From JABSSA01 sp039975755 (GTDB lineage: Bacteria > Pseudomonadota > Alphaproteobacteria > Rhodobacterales > Rhodobacteraceae), in contig JBDWGM010000008.1 in assembly GCA_039975755.1 (NCBI GenBank), forward strand, positions 1-64,000: a DNA stretch of 64,000 bases. The letters are read 5' to 3'. Positions within the stretch are counted from its first letter, which is position 1, and each line of letters opens with the position of its first letter. A program made the position numbers and the translations under genes. Shown in pieces: positions 50,176-57,958 of the stretch. The notes under the pieces are model-generated. The model searched no databases. It saw only the letters and a list, made by a program, of their open reading frames with translations, and had not been told where the DNA came from.

Positions 50176-51198
50176 TCAGGACGATTTTGGTTCGTCGTCG
50201 TTGATCGTCACTGTAAATGATCCATCTTTGATCGCCGCTGTTCGTTCTGCCACTAGATCCAGTGCGTTTTGCGGAATTTTGCCTTCAAACGTTCCATAAG
50301 GGGCCAAAGAACATCCGCCTTCTTTCATGAAGGAATATGCGCCGTAATCCGCGGCGGTAAAACTGCCCGCTTTGACGGCTGCAATCGCGTTGTCCAAGGT
50401 CGCTTCGAAATGCCAAATGGCGGACGCAACCACTGTGTCGGGATAATCCGGTTGCGTGTCGATCACGTTGCCAATGGCCAAAACGCCCTTTTCCTTGGCA
50501 GCGTCAGACACACCAAAGCGTTCCGCATAGAGCATGTCTGATCCATTCTCGATCATCGCAAATGCGGTTTCTTTGGCCTTGGGTGGATCGAACCACGAAC
50601 CTATGAACGACACTTGGAAGGCCACATCCGGGTTCATTTCGCGCGCGCCTGCCATGAAGGCGTGCATCAATCGGTTCACTTCGGGGATGGGAAATCCGCC
50701 GACCATGCCGATATTGCCGCTTTGGGACATCGCACCTGCGATAATACCCGTCAAGTAAGACGCGTCTTGGATGTAGTTGTCAAAGACAGACAGGTTCGGC
50801 AATGCCGCGTCTTCTTTGAAAGACGACCCCATCAGGAACGCAACATTGGGATATTCTGCGGCCACTTCGCGGGCTTCGGCTTCGGCGCCAAAAATCTCAC
50901 CCACAATCAGATCCACGCCCTGTTCGGCATATTCGCGCATCACCCGTGGGTAATCTGTGTTCGCTGTGTTTTCTGAAAAGGTGTAGGTGATGTCGCCGCG
51001 ATCTTGAGCCGCCAACGCGGCCAAATGGATGCGACTGACCCATTGTTGTTCCACTGGAACGGTATAGATACCCGCGACTTTCAAAGGCGATTGAGCCATC
51101 GCACGGATCGGCCCAAGTGATGCAAGTGTGCCAACGGCTGCACCCGTACCCAAAAGCCTGCGGCGTGTCATTCCACTGTTGAATAGGTTTTGTGACAT
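50176..51198 (-). CDS. BMP-family ABC transporter substrate-binding protein
   Basis: The 340-residue protein is of the basic-membrane-protein (BMP/PnrA) class, which binds nucleosides. It has a Tat-like signal (MTRRRLLGTGAAVGTLASLG) and BMP landmarks: KVAGIYTVPVEQQWVSRIHL, REYAEQGVDLIVGEIFGAEA, YIQDASYLTGIIAGAMSQSG, IGMVGGFPIPEVNRLMHAFM and MIENGSDMLYAERFG. It begins the operon with the ATPase, two permeases, a deaminase-like enzyme and DUF1045. The ATG giving MSQNLFNSG is chosen; a longer frame upstream does not look like a signal. Confidence 0.92.
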   Translation of the reverse strand: MSQNLFNSGMTRRRLLGTGAAVGTLASLGPIRAMAQSPLKVAGIYTVPVEQQWVSRIHLAALAAQDRGDITYTFSENTANTDYPRVMREYAEQGVDLIVGEIFGAEAEAREVAAEYPNVAFLMGSSFKEDAALPNLSVFDNYIQDASYLTGIIAGAMSQSGNIGMVGGFPIPEVNRLMHAFMAGAREMNPDVAFQVSFIGSWFDPPKAKETAFAMIENGSDMLYAERFGVSDAAKEKGVLAIGNVIDTQPDYPDTVVASAIWHFEATLDNAIAAVKAGSFTAADYGAYSFMKEGGCSLAPYGTFEGKIPQNALDLVAERTAAIKDGSFTVTINDDEPKSS

Positions 51199-51477
51199 GT
51201 CTTTGAACCCCCTGTTGTTGCTTTGGTCCACCCTCTGGAAAACCTTGACCAAACGGTAAAACATAAAGGGACCAAACGACAAGGTGATTGATGACGCCAA
51301 GGCCAATGGACCTTTGATTGCCTACAGCCCAGCCGCGATGTGCTCGAAAAACATGCGGTGTGAAAACGCTAGTGGCTGCTCAATCTACGCCTACTGCCCA
51401 CTTGGTTGACGCAAGAATTAATGCAAGAAAATTGGGTAACGCCTACGAAGAGACTGACATTAAAAGTACTTTTGGCA

Positions 51478-51981
51478 CTAGCCATCCTCCAGAAAATTCA
51501 TAAAAGATCCATAGAGTTGGCTGTCGATTGCTCCTATCCTCTCCAAACATTCGAACACGAAGAAAACTTGTTCGGAAGCGTTATCTCTATTTTGATAATT
51601 CATCATAAAGACTGTTTGGAATGCAATGAGTAGCCAGAAAGATTCCTTTTCTTCAGGTTTGTTCTTCAAGATCGAAAGCCGATTTTCAATATCTCTCGTG
51701 TCGAGCTTCATTCTTTCTGGGTTCAATAAATATTTGAAACCCGCTTGCAGCTCACACAACTCAACCCTAGCCCAAATGACCTTAATCAATGCCTTTTGCA
51801 TTTCATCAATGGACCGAATGTACGTAGTTTCTTCAATCTCATCAAAACTATATGACACGAGTGAACTCCATAGCTGAGACGCGTCTTTTGCGGACCGGTC
51901 GTTCAAACCTGCGTCGCCTGCAGAACTATACAATCGACGTGCAAGCTGTGCCAGCACCCTGTCACCGCAGCGCCGGTCCAA
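51478..51981 (-). CDS. Uncharacterised AT-rich orphan, 167 residues
   Basis: I do not recognise a family. Residues 50-167 look like a soluble helical protein (EMQKALIKVIWARVELCELQ, FWLLIAFQTVFMMNYQNRDN). The first 45 residues have different composition, so the true start may be an internal ATG. It is AT-richer than both neighbours and ends close behind the BMP gene on the same strand side, so it is probably accessory or partly decayed. Confidence 0.4.
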   Translation of the reverse strand: MDRRCGDRVLAQLARRLYSSAGDAGLNDRSAKDASQLWSSLVSYSFDEIEETTYIRSIDEMQKALIKVIWARVELCELQAGFKYLLNPERMKLDTRDIENRLSILKNKPEEKESFWLLIAFQTVFMMNYQNRDNASEQVFFVFECLERIGAIDSQLYGSFMNFLEDG

Positions 51982-51987
51982 CGCGCC

Positions 51988-52965
51988 TTAGCCGTAGCAT
52001 CCCGCCGTTCGGGCGCGCAATTGCACCAGTGACAGGACCGTATCGATCATGGGTGTCGGGGTTTGGGTAATTAGCCCAAGTTCCTGAATAGCCGTGACAA
52101 GCGCGTCAATTTCCATCGGGCGCCCTTGATCCAAATCTTGCAGCATCGAGGTTCGATGTTTTCCCACGGCTGCCCCACCGGCAATGCGGCGATCTACATC
52201 TATCGGGAATTTCACGCCAAGTTTTTCAGCGATTTCTTGCGCTTCGACCATCATGGCGCGCGCAACAGCATGTGTGCCGGGATCTGTGCACAACACATCA
52301 AGCGTCGAATCTGTCAGAACAGAGATTGGATTGAACGACAGGTTGCCCCACAGCTTGACCCAAATCTCGTCCCTGATCCGGGGTCTGACTGGCGCTTTAA
52401 GCCCGGCGGCCGTCAAGGCTTGTGACAAGGCCACCGCACGGTCCGATTTCGACCCATCCGGTTCACCCAATGAAAACCGATTGCCTTCGACATGTTTGAT
52501 CACACCCGGTTCGATCACTTCGGCGGCGGGATAGACAACGCAGCCCAAGACACGGTCCGGACCAAACCCGTTCCATTGCGCGTCGTCGGGATCCACGCTT
52601 TTCAGGCGGGTGCCCTCAAACGCCCCCCCGATTTGATGAAAATACCACCACGGCACGCCGTTCACACCGCTGACAATCGTTGTGTCGGGTCCAATCAAAG
52701 GCGTCATCTTTTGCACGACTCCAGCAACAGAATGCGCCTTTAGCGTAATGATCACATAATCCTGCGGACCCAAATCCTCTGGGTTGTCTGTTGCGGTTAC
52801 TTGCGCAACGGTCTCTGTTTCATCGTGGATCAACCGCAACCCGTTTTGCTGCATGGCTGCCAAATGCGGACCACGGGTCACAAGGCTGACATCGGCCCCG
52901 GCTTGCGCCAGTTTCACGCCCATAAGGCCGCCAATTGCGCCCGCCCCGAACACACAAATCTTCAT
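51988..52965 (-). CDS. 2-dehydropantoate 2-reductase family protein
   Basis: The 325-residue enzyme is of the PanE/ApbA family, which reduces ketopantoate to pantoate with NADPH. The nucleotide motif GAGAIGGLMGVKLA is near the start, the catalytic-lysine stretch IWVKLWGNLSFNPISVLTD near 215, and the HRTSMLQDLDQGRPMEID signature near 270. The surrounding gene is an acyl-CoA ligase 49 bases upstream on the same strand, rather than other coenzyme A genes, so it may be a paralogue acting on a different 2-keto acid. Confidence 0.87.
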   Translation of the reverse strand: MKICVFGAGAIGGLMGVKLAQAGADVSLVTRGPHLAAMQQNGLRLIHDETETVAQVTATDNPEDLGPQDYVIITLKAHSVAGVVQKMTPLIGPDTTIVSGVNGVPWWYFHQIGGAFEGTRLKSVDPDDAQWNGFGPDRVLGCVVYPAAEVIEPGVIKHVEGNRFSLGEPDGSKSDRAVALSQALTAAGLKAPVRPRIRDEIWVKLWGNLSFNPISVLTDSTLDVLCTDPGTHAVARAMMVEAQEIAEKLGVKFPIDVDRRIAGGAAVGKHRTSMLQDLDQGRPMEIDALVTAIQELGLITQTPTPMIDTVLSLVQLRARTAGCYG

Positions 52966-53014
52966 AGAACGCTCCTAGCTTTTGGCATCGAAAAACATCA
53001 CCGCAGCCCGGCTG

Positions 53015-54541
53015 TTAAGATTTTTCGACCAGCCCTAGTTTCTCCGCCATACCGATCCGTTGCATCTTGCCCGTCGCCCCTTTCGGAATTTCGTCCATGA
53101 TGACAACACGGCGCGGCACTTTGAAATCTGCCATACGTTCGCTCGCAAAATCGCGGATCGACCTTTCGTCAGCGTTTTGCCCATCGCGCAACACAACGGC
53201 GGCTGCAACGTCTTCGCCCAGTTTTGGATGTGGCAAGGCAAAGGTGACAACTTGCTGGATGGCGGGGTGATCCATCAACACCCCGTCCACTTCCAATGGG
53301 CTGATTTTCTCGCCACCTCGATTGATGATTTCCTTCAAACGCCCTGTAAGATGCAAGAAACGATCATCGTCAAACGCGCCCTGATCCCCTGTGCGGAACC
53401 ACCGTTTGCCATCTGCATCGAAAAAGTTCTTGGCGTTGGCATCCGGATTGTTTTCATACCCCAAAGTGACGTTTGGTCCGGAAATCACAATTTCACCTGT
53501 CCCGGTGATCAGGCGATTGTCAGCCTCGTGCGCAATCGCGACCTCTGGTCCGGCTTGTTGACCAACTGATCCCGGTTTTTGACGATCAAGTGGGTTACAG
53601 CACATCTGGTGGGCGGCTTCCGTCATTCCATAGGCTTCGATCACGGGGGCCTTAAACGTGGTGGCCAAACGGTCCATAACCTGTGCTGGAAGGCTGGCAG
53701 AGGATGACCTGAGAAAACGCAGTGGAACCTGTTCTATCGTCTCAGCATTGCGCGGTGCACGGCCCAAGATTGCCTGATGCATGGTCGGGACAGCGGTGTA
53801 CCAATTCGGGCGGGCTTCTTTCATCCAGCCAAAGAACCGCAGGGCGTCAAATCCGGGCGCGCACCAGATCGACCCGCCCGCAACAAGAGTGGCCGAAACC
53901 GCCGCAAGAAGGCCGTGAATGTGAAACAACGGCATGACGTTCAAACACCGATCGTCCGGCGACAACTTTAACGACGCCGCTATATGCTGGGCTGATGCGG
54001 CAAGGTTTGATTGCAAAAGCGGTACGATCTTGGGACGCGACGTTGTGCCAGACGTATGCAGGATCAATGAAACATCATCCGCGCCAGCGGACCCTGCGTC
54101 GATGGTCGTCACAGGGGTTTCACAAACCAAATGGAACGCGCCCGCGTCGTCTTTTGGGTGCAGCAACAATATCTGCAACCCCAAACGCTGCGCAGCGGTC
54201 AATGCAGGCCCTTCATACCCGACTTCAATGACCAAGGCTTTGGCGTTCAGATCCTCAAGATAAAAGTGGAACTCGTCTTCGGTGTAATTCGGGTTCAAAG
54301 GGGCGGTTGTTGCAGCTTGCGAGATTGTCACAAAGGCGGTGGCCATATCCGGCCCGTTCGGCAAAACAATCGCGACACGATCCTGAACGCCGATACCAAA
54401 GGCGCGCAGCTGCGTTTCCACATCCTGCGACAAACGTTTCAATCCAGCATAGCTGAGCCAGCTTCGCCCCGGCCCGCCAATGGCAGGCAACCCATCATCA
54501 TGCTGCGCGATCAGGTCTTTCAATGTCGATGTCATTGCCAT
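53015..54541 (-). CDS. AMP-forming acyl-CoA synthetase, oxalate-CoA ligase-like
   Basis: The 508-residue protein is an ANL-family acyl-CoA ligase with the AMP-binding signature LILHTSGTTSRPKIVPL near residue 165, ATP-site EAYGMTEAAHQM near 300, the RTGDQGAF and GRLKEIINRGGEKISPLEVD motifs and the lysine in PKGATGKMQRIG. The order LPLFHIHGL-like (VMPLFHIHGLLAAVSATLV) resembles oxalate-CoA ligases of the AAE3/Pcs60 type, hence oxalate or malonate is a candidate substrate. It precedes the PanE-like gene on the same strand. Confidence 0.85.
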   Translation of the reverse strand: MAMTSTLKDLIAQHDDGLPAIGGPGRSWLSYAGLKRLSQDVETQLRAFGIGVQDRVAIVLPNGPDMATAFVTISQAATTAPLNPNYTEDEFHFYLEDLNAKALVIEVGYEGPALTAAQRLGLQILLLHPKDDAGAFHLVCETPVTTIDAGSAGADDVSLILHTSGTTSRPKIVPLLQSNLAASAQHIAASLKLSPDDRCLNVMPLFHIHGLLAAVSATLVAGGSIWCAPGFDALRFFGWMKEARPNWYTAVPTMHQAILGRAPRNAETIEQVPLRFLRSSSASLPAQVMDRLATTFKAPVIEAYGMTEAAHQMCCNPLDRQKPGSVGQQAGPEVAIAHEADNRLITGTGEIVISGPNVTLGYENNPDANAKNFFDADGKRWFRTGDQGAFDDDRFLHLTGRLKEIINRGGEKISPLEVDGVLMDHPAIQQVVTFALPHPKLGEDVAAAVVLRDGQNADERSIRDFASERMADFKVPRRVVIMDEIPKGATGKMQRIGMAEKLGLVEKS

Positions 54542-54839
54542 GGCTCCACAATTTTACCCCTAAATCTGAAAACACCGTCCGCCGGAAAATGTCGAGGGAC
54601 ATCTTGATGGCCGTCCTTGCCCATCAAACGACAGCAATGACGCTGATATTGCAAGCCCTGCTCGGTCGGCGTTGACGTCCATGTCAACACTTTCGTGGCA
54701 CATAGTCTTAGTCCAACGATCCAATTTCCTAACTGTGTTTTGGGGAAGATTCATTGCCAGAAAATGGTCATTACCATTAAAACGAAAAACCGCAGTCACT
54801 ACTGTTAAGTAAACATAAAAATAATTTTGGTTATTGGCG

Positions 54840-55856
54840 ATGTTGGCAGAGTATTTGGATGATGGTTCCTTTGATTTCGGAACTGGTTTTTTCAGCGAAG
54901 ACGGTTTCTTCGAAGCGGAAGGCACAGCCACAACACCGACAAGCTTGGACGTATTCAATCCATCGACGGGTGTTTCCGTTTCTTTAATTGGAACAAATTT
55001 CCCCAATACTCCAGACCCATCATTGGAAGGAATCGAAAACGCAACCTTTATGGAAATTGTGTTTACATCCCAAGGCCAAGACCAAATGCGTGTCTCAGGC
55101 GTTTCTTGGAATTTTTTGGATTTCTTTATCGCACTGTTTGAAATTGATTTTAACAGCGATTTTTCAACGCTTGTGGCGCTGTTCGATCAGTCTGACATCA
55201 TCACAGTTGATGGAACCGGTGAGGATTTCGTTCTTGGATCGTCGGACGGAGAACAAGTCGATCTTGGCGATGGGGACGATGTCGCGCGCACGCGGGGCGG
55301 CAATGATCTGATCGAAGGCGGTCTGGGCGATGACACGATCGCTGGGAATGGCGGCGCTGACACTGCATTTGGTGATAACGGGGACGACACATTCTTTATG
55401 GGGTCGCAGAATGACACGGTCTTTGGTGGCGCGGGTGAGGACGTCATAAACGGCGGTTTCAGCGCGGATGTTCTGGACGGTGGTGCCGATGATGATCGTG
55501 TCCGCGGAGATGCAAGTGTGGACCAAATCAATGGCGGCGATGGCGACGACCTTTTGGTCGGTGGTACAAATGCGGATACGTTCTGGTTCTTTGATACAGA
55601 CGCCACTGGCGTGGACCGGATCAAGGATTTCGAAGACGGGTTGGATCGGGTCAACCTGTCCGATTGGGGTTTTGCGTCGGACGCAGACGTTTTTGCCATT
55701 GCATCCGCGGCTGGTGGCGCAGACCAACATACGCGGCTTGATTTCACCGATGGTTCGGGCGGCGAAACCCGCGCATTGGTGATTGAGAATCTCGACATTA
55801 GCGATTTTGACGCCAGTGATTTTCTTCTGACAGGAAGCGATCCTTTCGTTTTCTAA
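54840..55856 (+). CDS. RTX-type calcium-binding repeat protein
   Basis: The 338-residue protein contains glycine- and aspartate-rich nonapeptide repeats (GGNDLIEGGLGDDTIAGN, DNGDDTFFMGSQNDTVFGGA and GGDGDDLLVGGTNADTFWFF) of the hemolysin-type calcium-binding family, at about residues 125-260. The N-terminal 120 residues are a beta-rich part without signal peptide, and the C-terminus carries an acidic region (LVIENLDISDFDASDFLL) typical of type I secretion signals. It should be secreted by an ABC exporter encoded elsewhere. A hairpin terminator follows. Confidence 0.85.
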   Translation: MLAEYLDDGSFDFGTGFFSEDGFFEAEGTATTPTSLDVFNPSTGVSVSLIGTNFPNTPDPSLEGIENATFMEIVFTSQGQDQMRVSGVSWNFLDFFIALFEIDFNSDFSTLVALFDQSDIITVDGTGEDFVLGSSDGEQVDLGDGDDVARTRGGNDLIEGGLGDDTIAGNGGADTAFGDNGDDTFFMGSQNDTVFGGAGEDVINGGFSADVLDGGADDDRVRGDASVDQINGGDGDDLLVGGTNADTFWFFDTDATGVDRIKDFEDGLDRVNLSDWGFASDADVFAIASAAGGADQHTRLDFTDGSGGETRALVIENLDISDFDASDFLLTGSDPFVF

Positions 55857-55895
55857 TTCCACACGCGAAACACGTTTCGTTTCCGATTTAATAAG

Positions 55896-55934
55896 CCGAA
55901 GCTTCCAAGTTTATTATTTGGAGCTTCGGTTTTG
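55896..55934 (+). terminator. Rho-independent terminator after the RTX gene
   Basis: CCGAAGCTTCCAA and TTTGGAGCTTCGG form a stem with a small bulge and an AT-rich loop, followed by TTTTGG. It begins 40 bases after the stop codon. Confidence 0.7.
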
Positions 55935-56012
55935 GCATTCGATATTTTTGAGCACGGATGAATAACATACTTGTGCGTATTGCCAGGCATCTCATGACCA
56001 ACGCTTGCCAAT

Positions 56013-57266
56013 TTATCCAAACATATCCGCTGTGATCCCGGCATACCAACCTTCGGATTCCACATAAGTTGCTTTGCGTATCTCCGCGCTTTCACCAACT
56101 TGCGAAATAAACCCATCTACTCTGGAGATTTTTTCGGGTGTCGCTTCATAGGTTGCGCCGACCTTTACGCCGTCATCGGTTTCAATCAGTGACCAGCAGG
56201 TGTTTGAAAATTTGGCTGGGAATATTGTGGACCCGGTTAACGCGCCGCGAACCGCATTGGCGCAAACTTTGGCTTGGGAATTAGCCGAAAATCCAGATTT
56301 TGGCATGTCACCTTGGCTGGCGGCATCGCCTAAGACGTAAATATCAGGATCGGTCTTTGTCGACATATCCGCTGCATTTACCGGGGCCCAATTGCCATCC
56401 GTGACACCTGCTATTTCCGCAATCCGACCAGCTTTCATTGCGGGGATGACGTTACACACATCAACATTGATGACTTCGCCGTCGATCGCCAGGGTCATTG
56501 CATTGGGATCGACTGAAACCGCGTCACCGCCAAAGTCTTCGCCGACCCAATCGATCATTCCGTCGTAATATGTCGTCCATCCGTCTTGGAACAATGCCAT
56601 TTTGGAAAAGCTAGGCTTTGGATCAGCCACGATAATCTTGGCCGTTGGATTGTTGATTTTCAGGTAATGCGCAACCATAGATACGCGCTCGTATGGCCCA
56701 GGAGGGCAGCGGAATGGGTTCGGGGGGGCGACCATTGCGTAGATGCCGCCTTGTGGCATTGCATGCAACTGCGCGCGCAGTAACTCGGATTGCGAACCGG
56801 CCTTAAAGGCATGCGGCATTGCGTTCTGCGCACTGAGGTCCCACCCGTCGACAGCGCCATCCACGAAATCGATCCCCGGAGACAAGATAAGTTTGTCATA
56901 GGGCAACGTACCGCCGCCGGCCAAGGTCACAGTTTTAGCGTCCCGGTCCACGCCGATGGCCCAGTCATGTACAACATTCACACCACCCGCAGCCAAATTG
57001 CCATAACTGTGACCGATATCGTCAATTTCTTTAAAGCCACCGATATACAGGTTGGAAAAGAAACACGTGTAATAGGTGCGCGTCGGTTCAATCAGCGTCA
57101 CATTGATTGCGCCTTTGCTGTCCTTGGCAATGTATCTGGCCGCCGTGGCCCCACCGGCCCCACCGCCTACAACCACCACCCGAGGCGTACCCTGCGCGTT
57201 AACCAGAGGTGCAGACAATGCAGTGGCTGCTGTGCCACCCAAAAATGTCCTTCTGTCTATCGTCAT
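56013..57266 (-). CDS. fccB: Flavocytochrome c sulfide dehydrogenase flavoprotein subunit
   Basis: FccB oxidises sulfide and passes electrons to its cytochrome partner. The 417-residue product has a Tat signal (DRRTFLGGTAATALSAPLVN), a FAD-binding motif VVVGGGAGGATAARYI, and redox/flavin stretches YTCFFSNLYIGG, RCPPGPYERVSM and DIYVLGDAASQGDMPKSG. Cysteines in YYTCFFSN, NPFRCPPG and FSNTCWSLIE lie where FCSD proteins have theirs. The start was placed at MTIDRRTF. The cytochrome subunit gene follows on the same strand, with 21 bases between them. Confidence 0.9.
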   Translation of the reverse strand: MTIDRRTFLGGTAATALSAPLVNAQGTPRVVVVGGGAGGATAARYIAKDSKGAINVTLIEPTRTYYTCFFSNLYIGGFKEIDDIGHSYGNLAAGGVNVVHDWAIGVDRDAKTVTLAGGGTLPYDKLILSPGIDFVDGAVDGWDLSAQNAMPHAFKAGSQSELLRAQLHAMPQGGIYAMVAPPNPFRCPPGPYERVSMVAHYLKINNPTAKIIVADPKPSFSKMALFQDGWTTYYDGMIDWVGEDFGGDAVSVDPNAMTLAIDGEVINVDVCNVIPAMKAGRIAEIAGVTDGNWAPVNAADMSTKTDPDIYVLGDAASQGDMPKSGFSANSQAKVCANAVRGALTGSTIFPAKFSNTCWSLIETDDGVKVGATYEATPEKISRVDGFISQVGESAEIRKATYVESEGWYAGITADMFG

Positions 57267-57287
57267 GGTGTGTCCTCCCCCAGGCAT

Positions 57288-57635
57288 TCAGTTCTGTATG
57301 TTGGCGAAATAGGCGGCCAAGGCCGCGATCTCTTGATCGTTCAAGCGTCCGGCAATCACTTGCATGATCGGGTGGTCCCGATGTTTGTTTTTATACTCGT
57401 GCATCGCCGCGATAAAATCTTGTTCGGGCCAATTGACGATGGATGGGATGCCCGCGTCGCCACCATTTTCCTGATGACAGGTTGTGCATTCACCGCTGAG
57501 AAACTGACCATATTCCGCATCCGCCGTTTCCGCCTGTGCGGTGGTCGCGGCCAGAAAAAGCAAAACCGTCAAAGAATGAACGATACCACGTGCCTGACGC
57601 TTTGGGTCATCCAGATTGTTTGATATCTGCGTCAT
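57288..57635 (-). CDS. Cytochrome c subunit of flavocytochrome c (FccA-like)
   Basis: The 115-residue protein has a signal peptide (VLLFLAATTAQAETA) and one haem c site CTTCH in GECTTCHQENGG, with a methionine ligand in HPIMQVIAGRL. This short monohaem cytochrome fits the FccA/SoxE-type partner of FccB encoded directly downstream. In some organisms FccA is dihaem, so this is the short type. No sox cluster is visible in the window. Confidence 0.85.
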   Translation of the reverse strand: MTQISNNLDDPKRQARGIVHSLTVLLFLAATTAQAETADAEYGQFLSGECTTCHQENGGDAGIPSIVNWPEQDFIAAMHEYKNKHRDHPIMQVIAGRLNDQEIAALAAYFANIQN

Positions 57636-57958
57636 TGCCTGAATCGTCCGTCAAATTGGCGCTGCGGTTGGGTGATCCGGGCAATTGTGCTTTTGCTTCG
57701 GCATGGGTCACATCCACATACCTTGCCTAAAGACCTGCGAGGACACCGTTCATATGACGCCATATTGCCACGATATGCGTGTGACGAGGATCGATACTTT
57801 CGCCTCTATACATCAAGACGCCGCCGTACGGGTACAAAGACCCACGACGGGCGCCGAATTACAAAGACCGACCGACTGACAAACTCAGTCGGATCAAGCG
57901 AGAATGCGCACCTGTCCTGTCCACCGCCTTGAGGCCGCGATCAGGATCATTTTAGGGG
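57636..57958. other. Gap before helicase gene end
   Basis: Short frames on both strands have no family resemblance. The sequence is GC-mixed with no clear hairpin terminator. Confidence 0.5.

Noticed and set aside
57672..57932. Open frames on the plus strand before the helicase end
   Set aside because: No ribosome site, no family resemblance, and cysteine/arginine-rich composition typical of non-coding frames.
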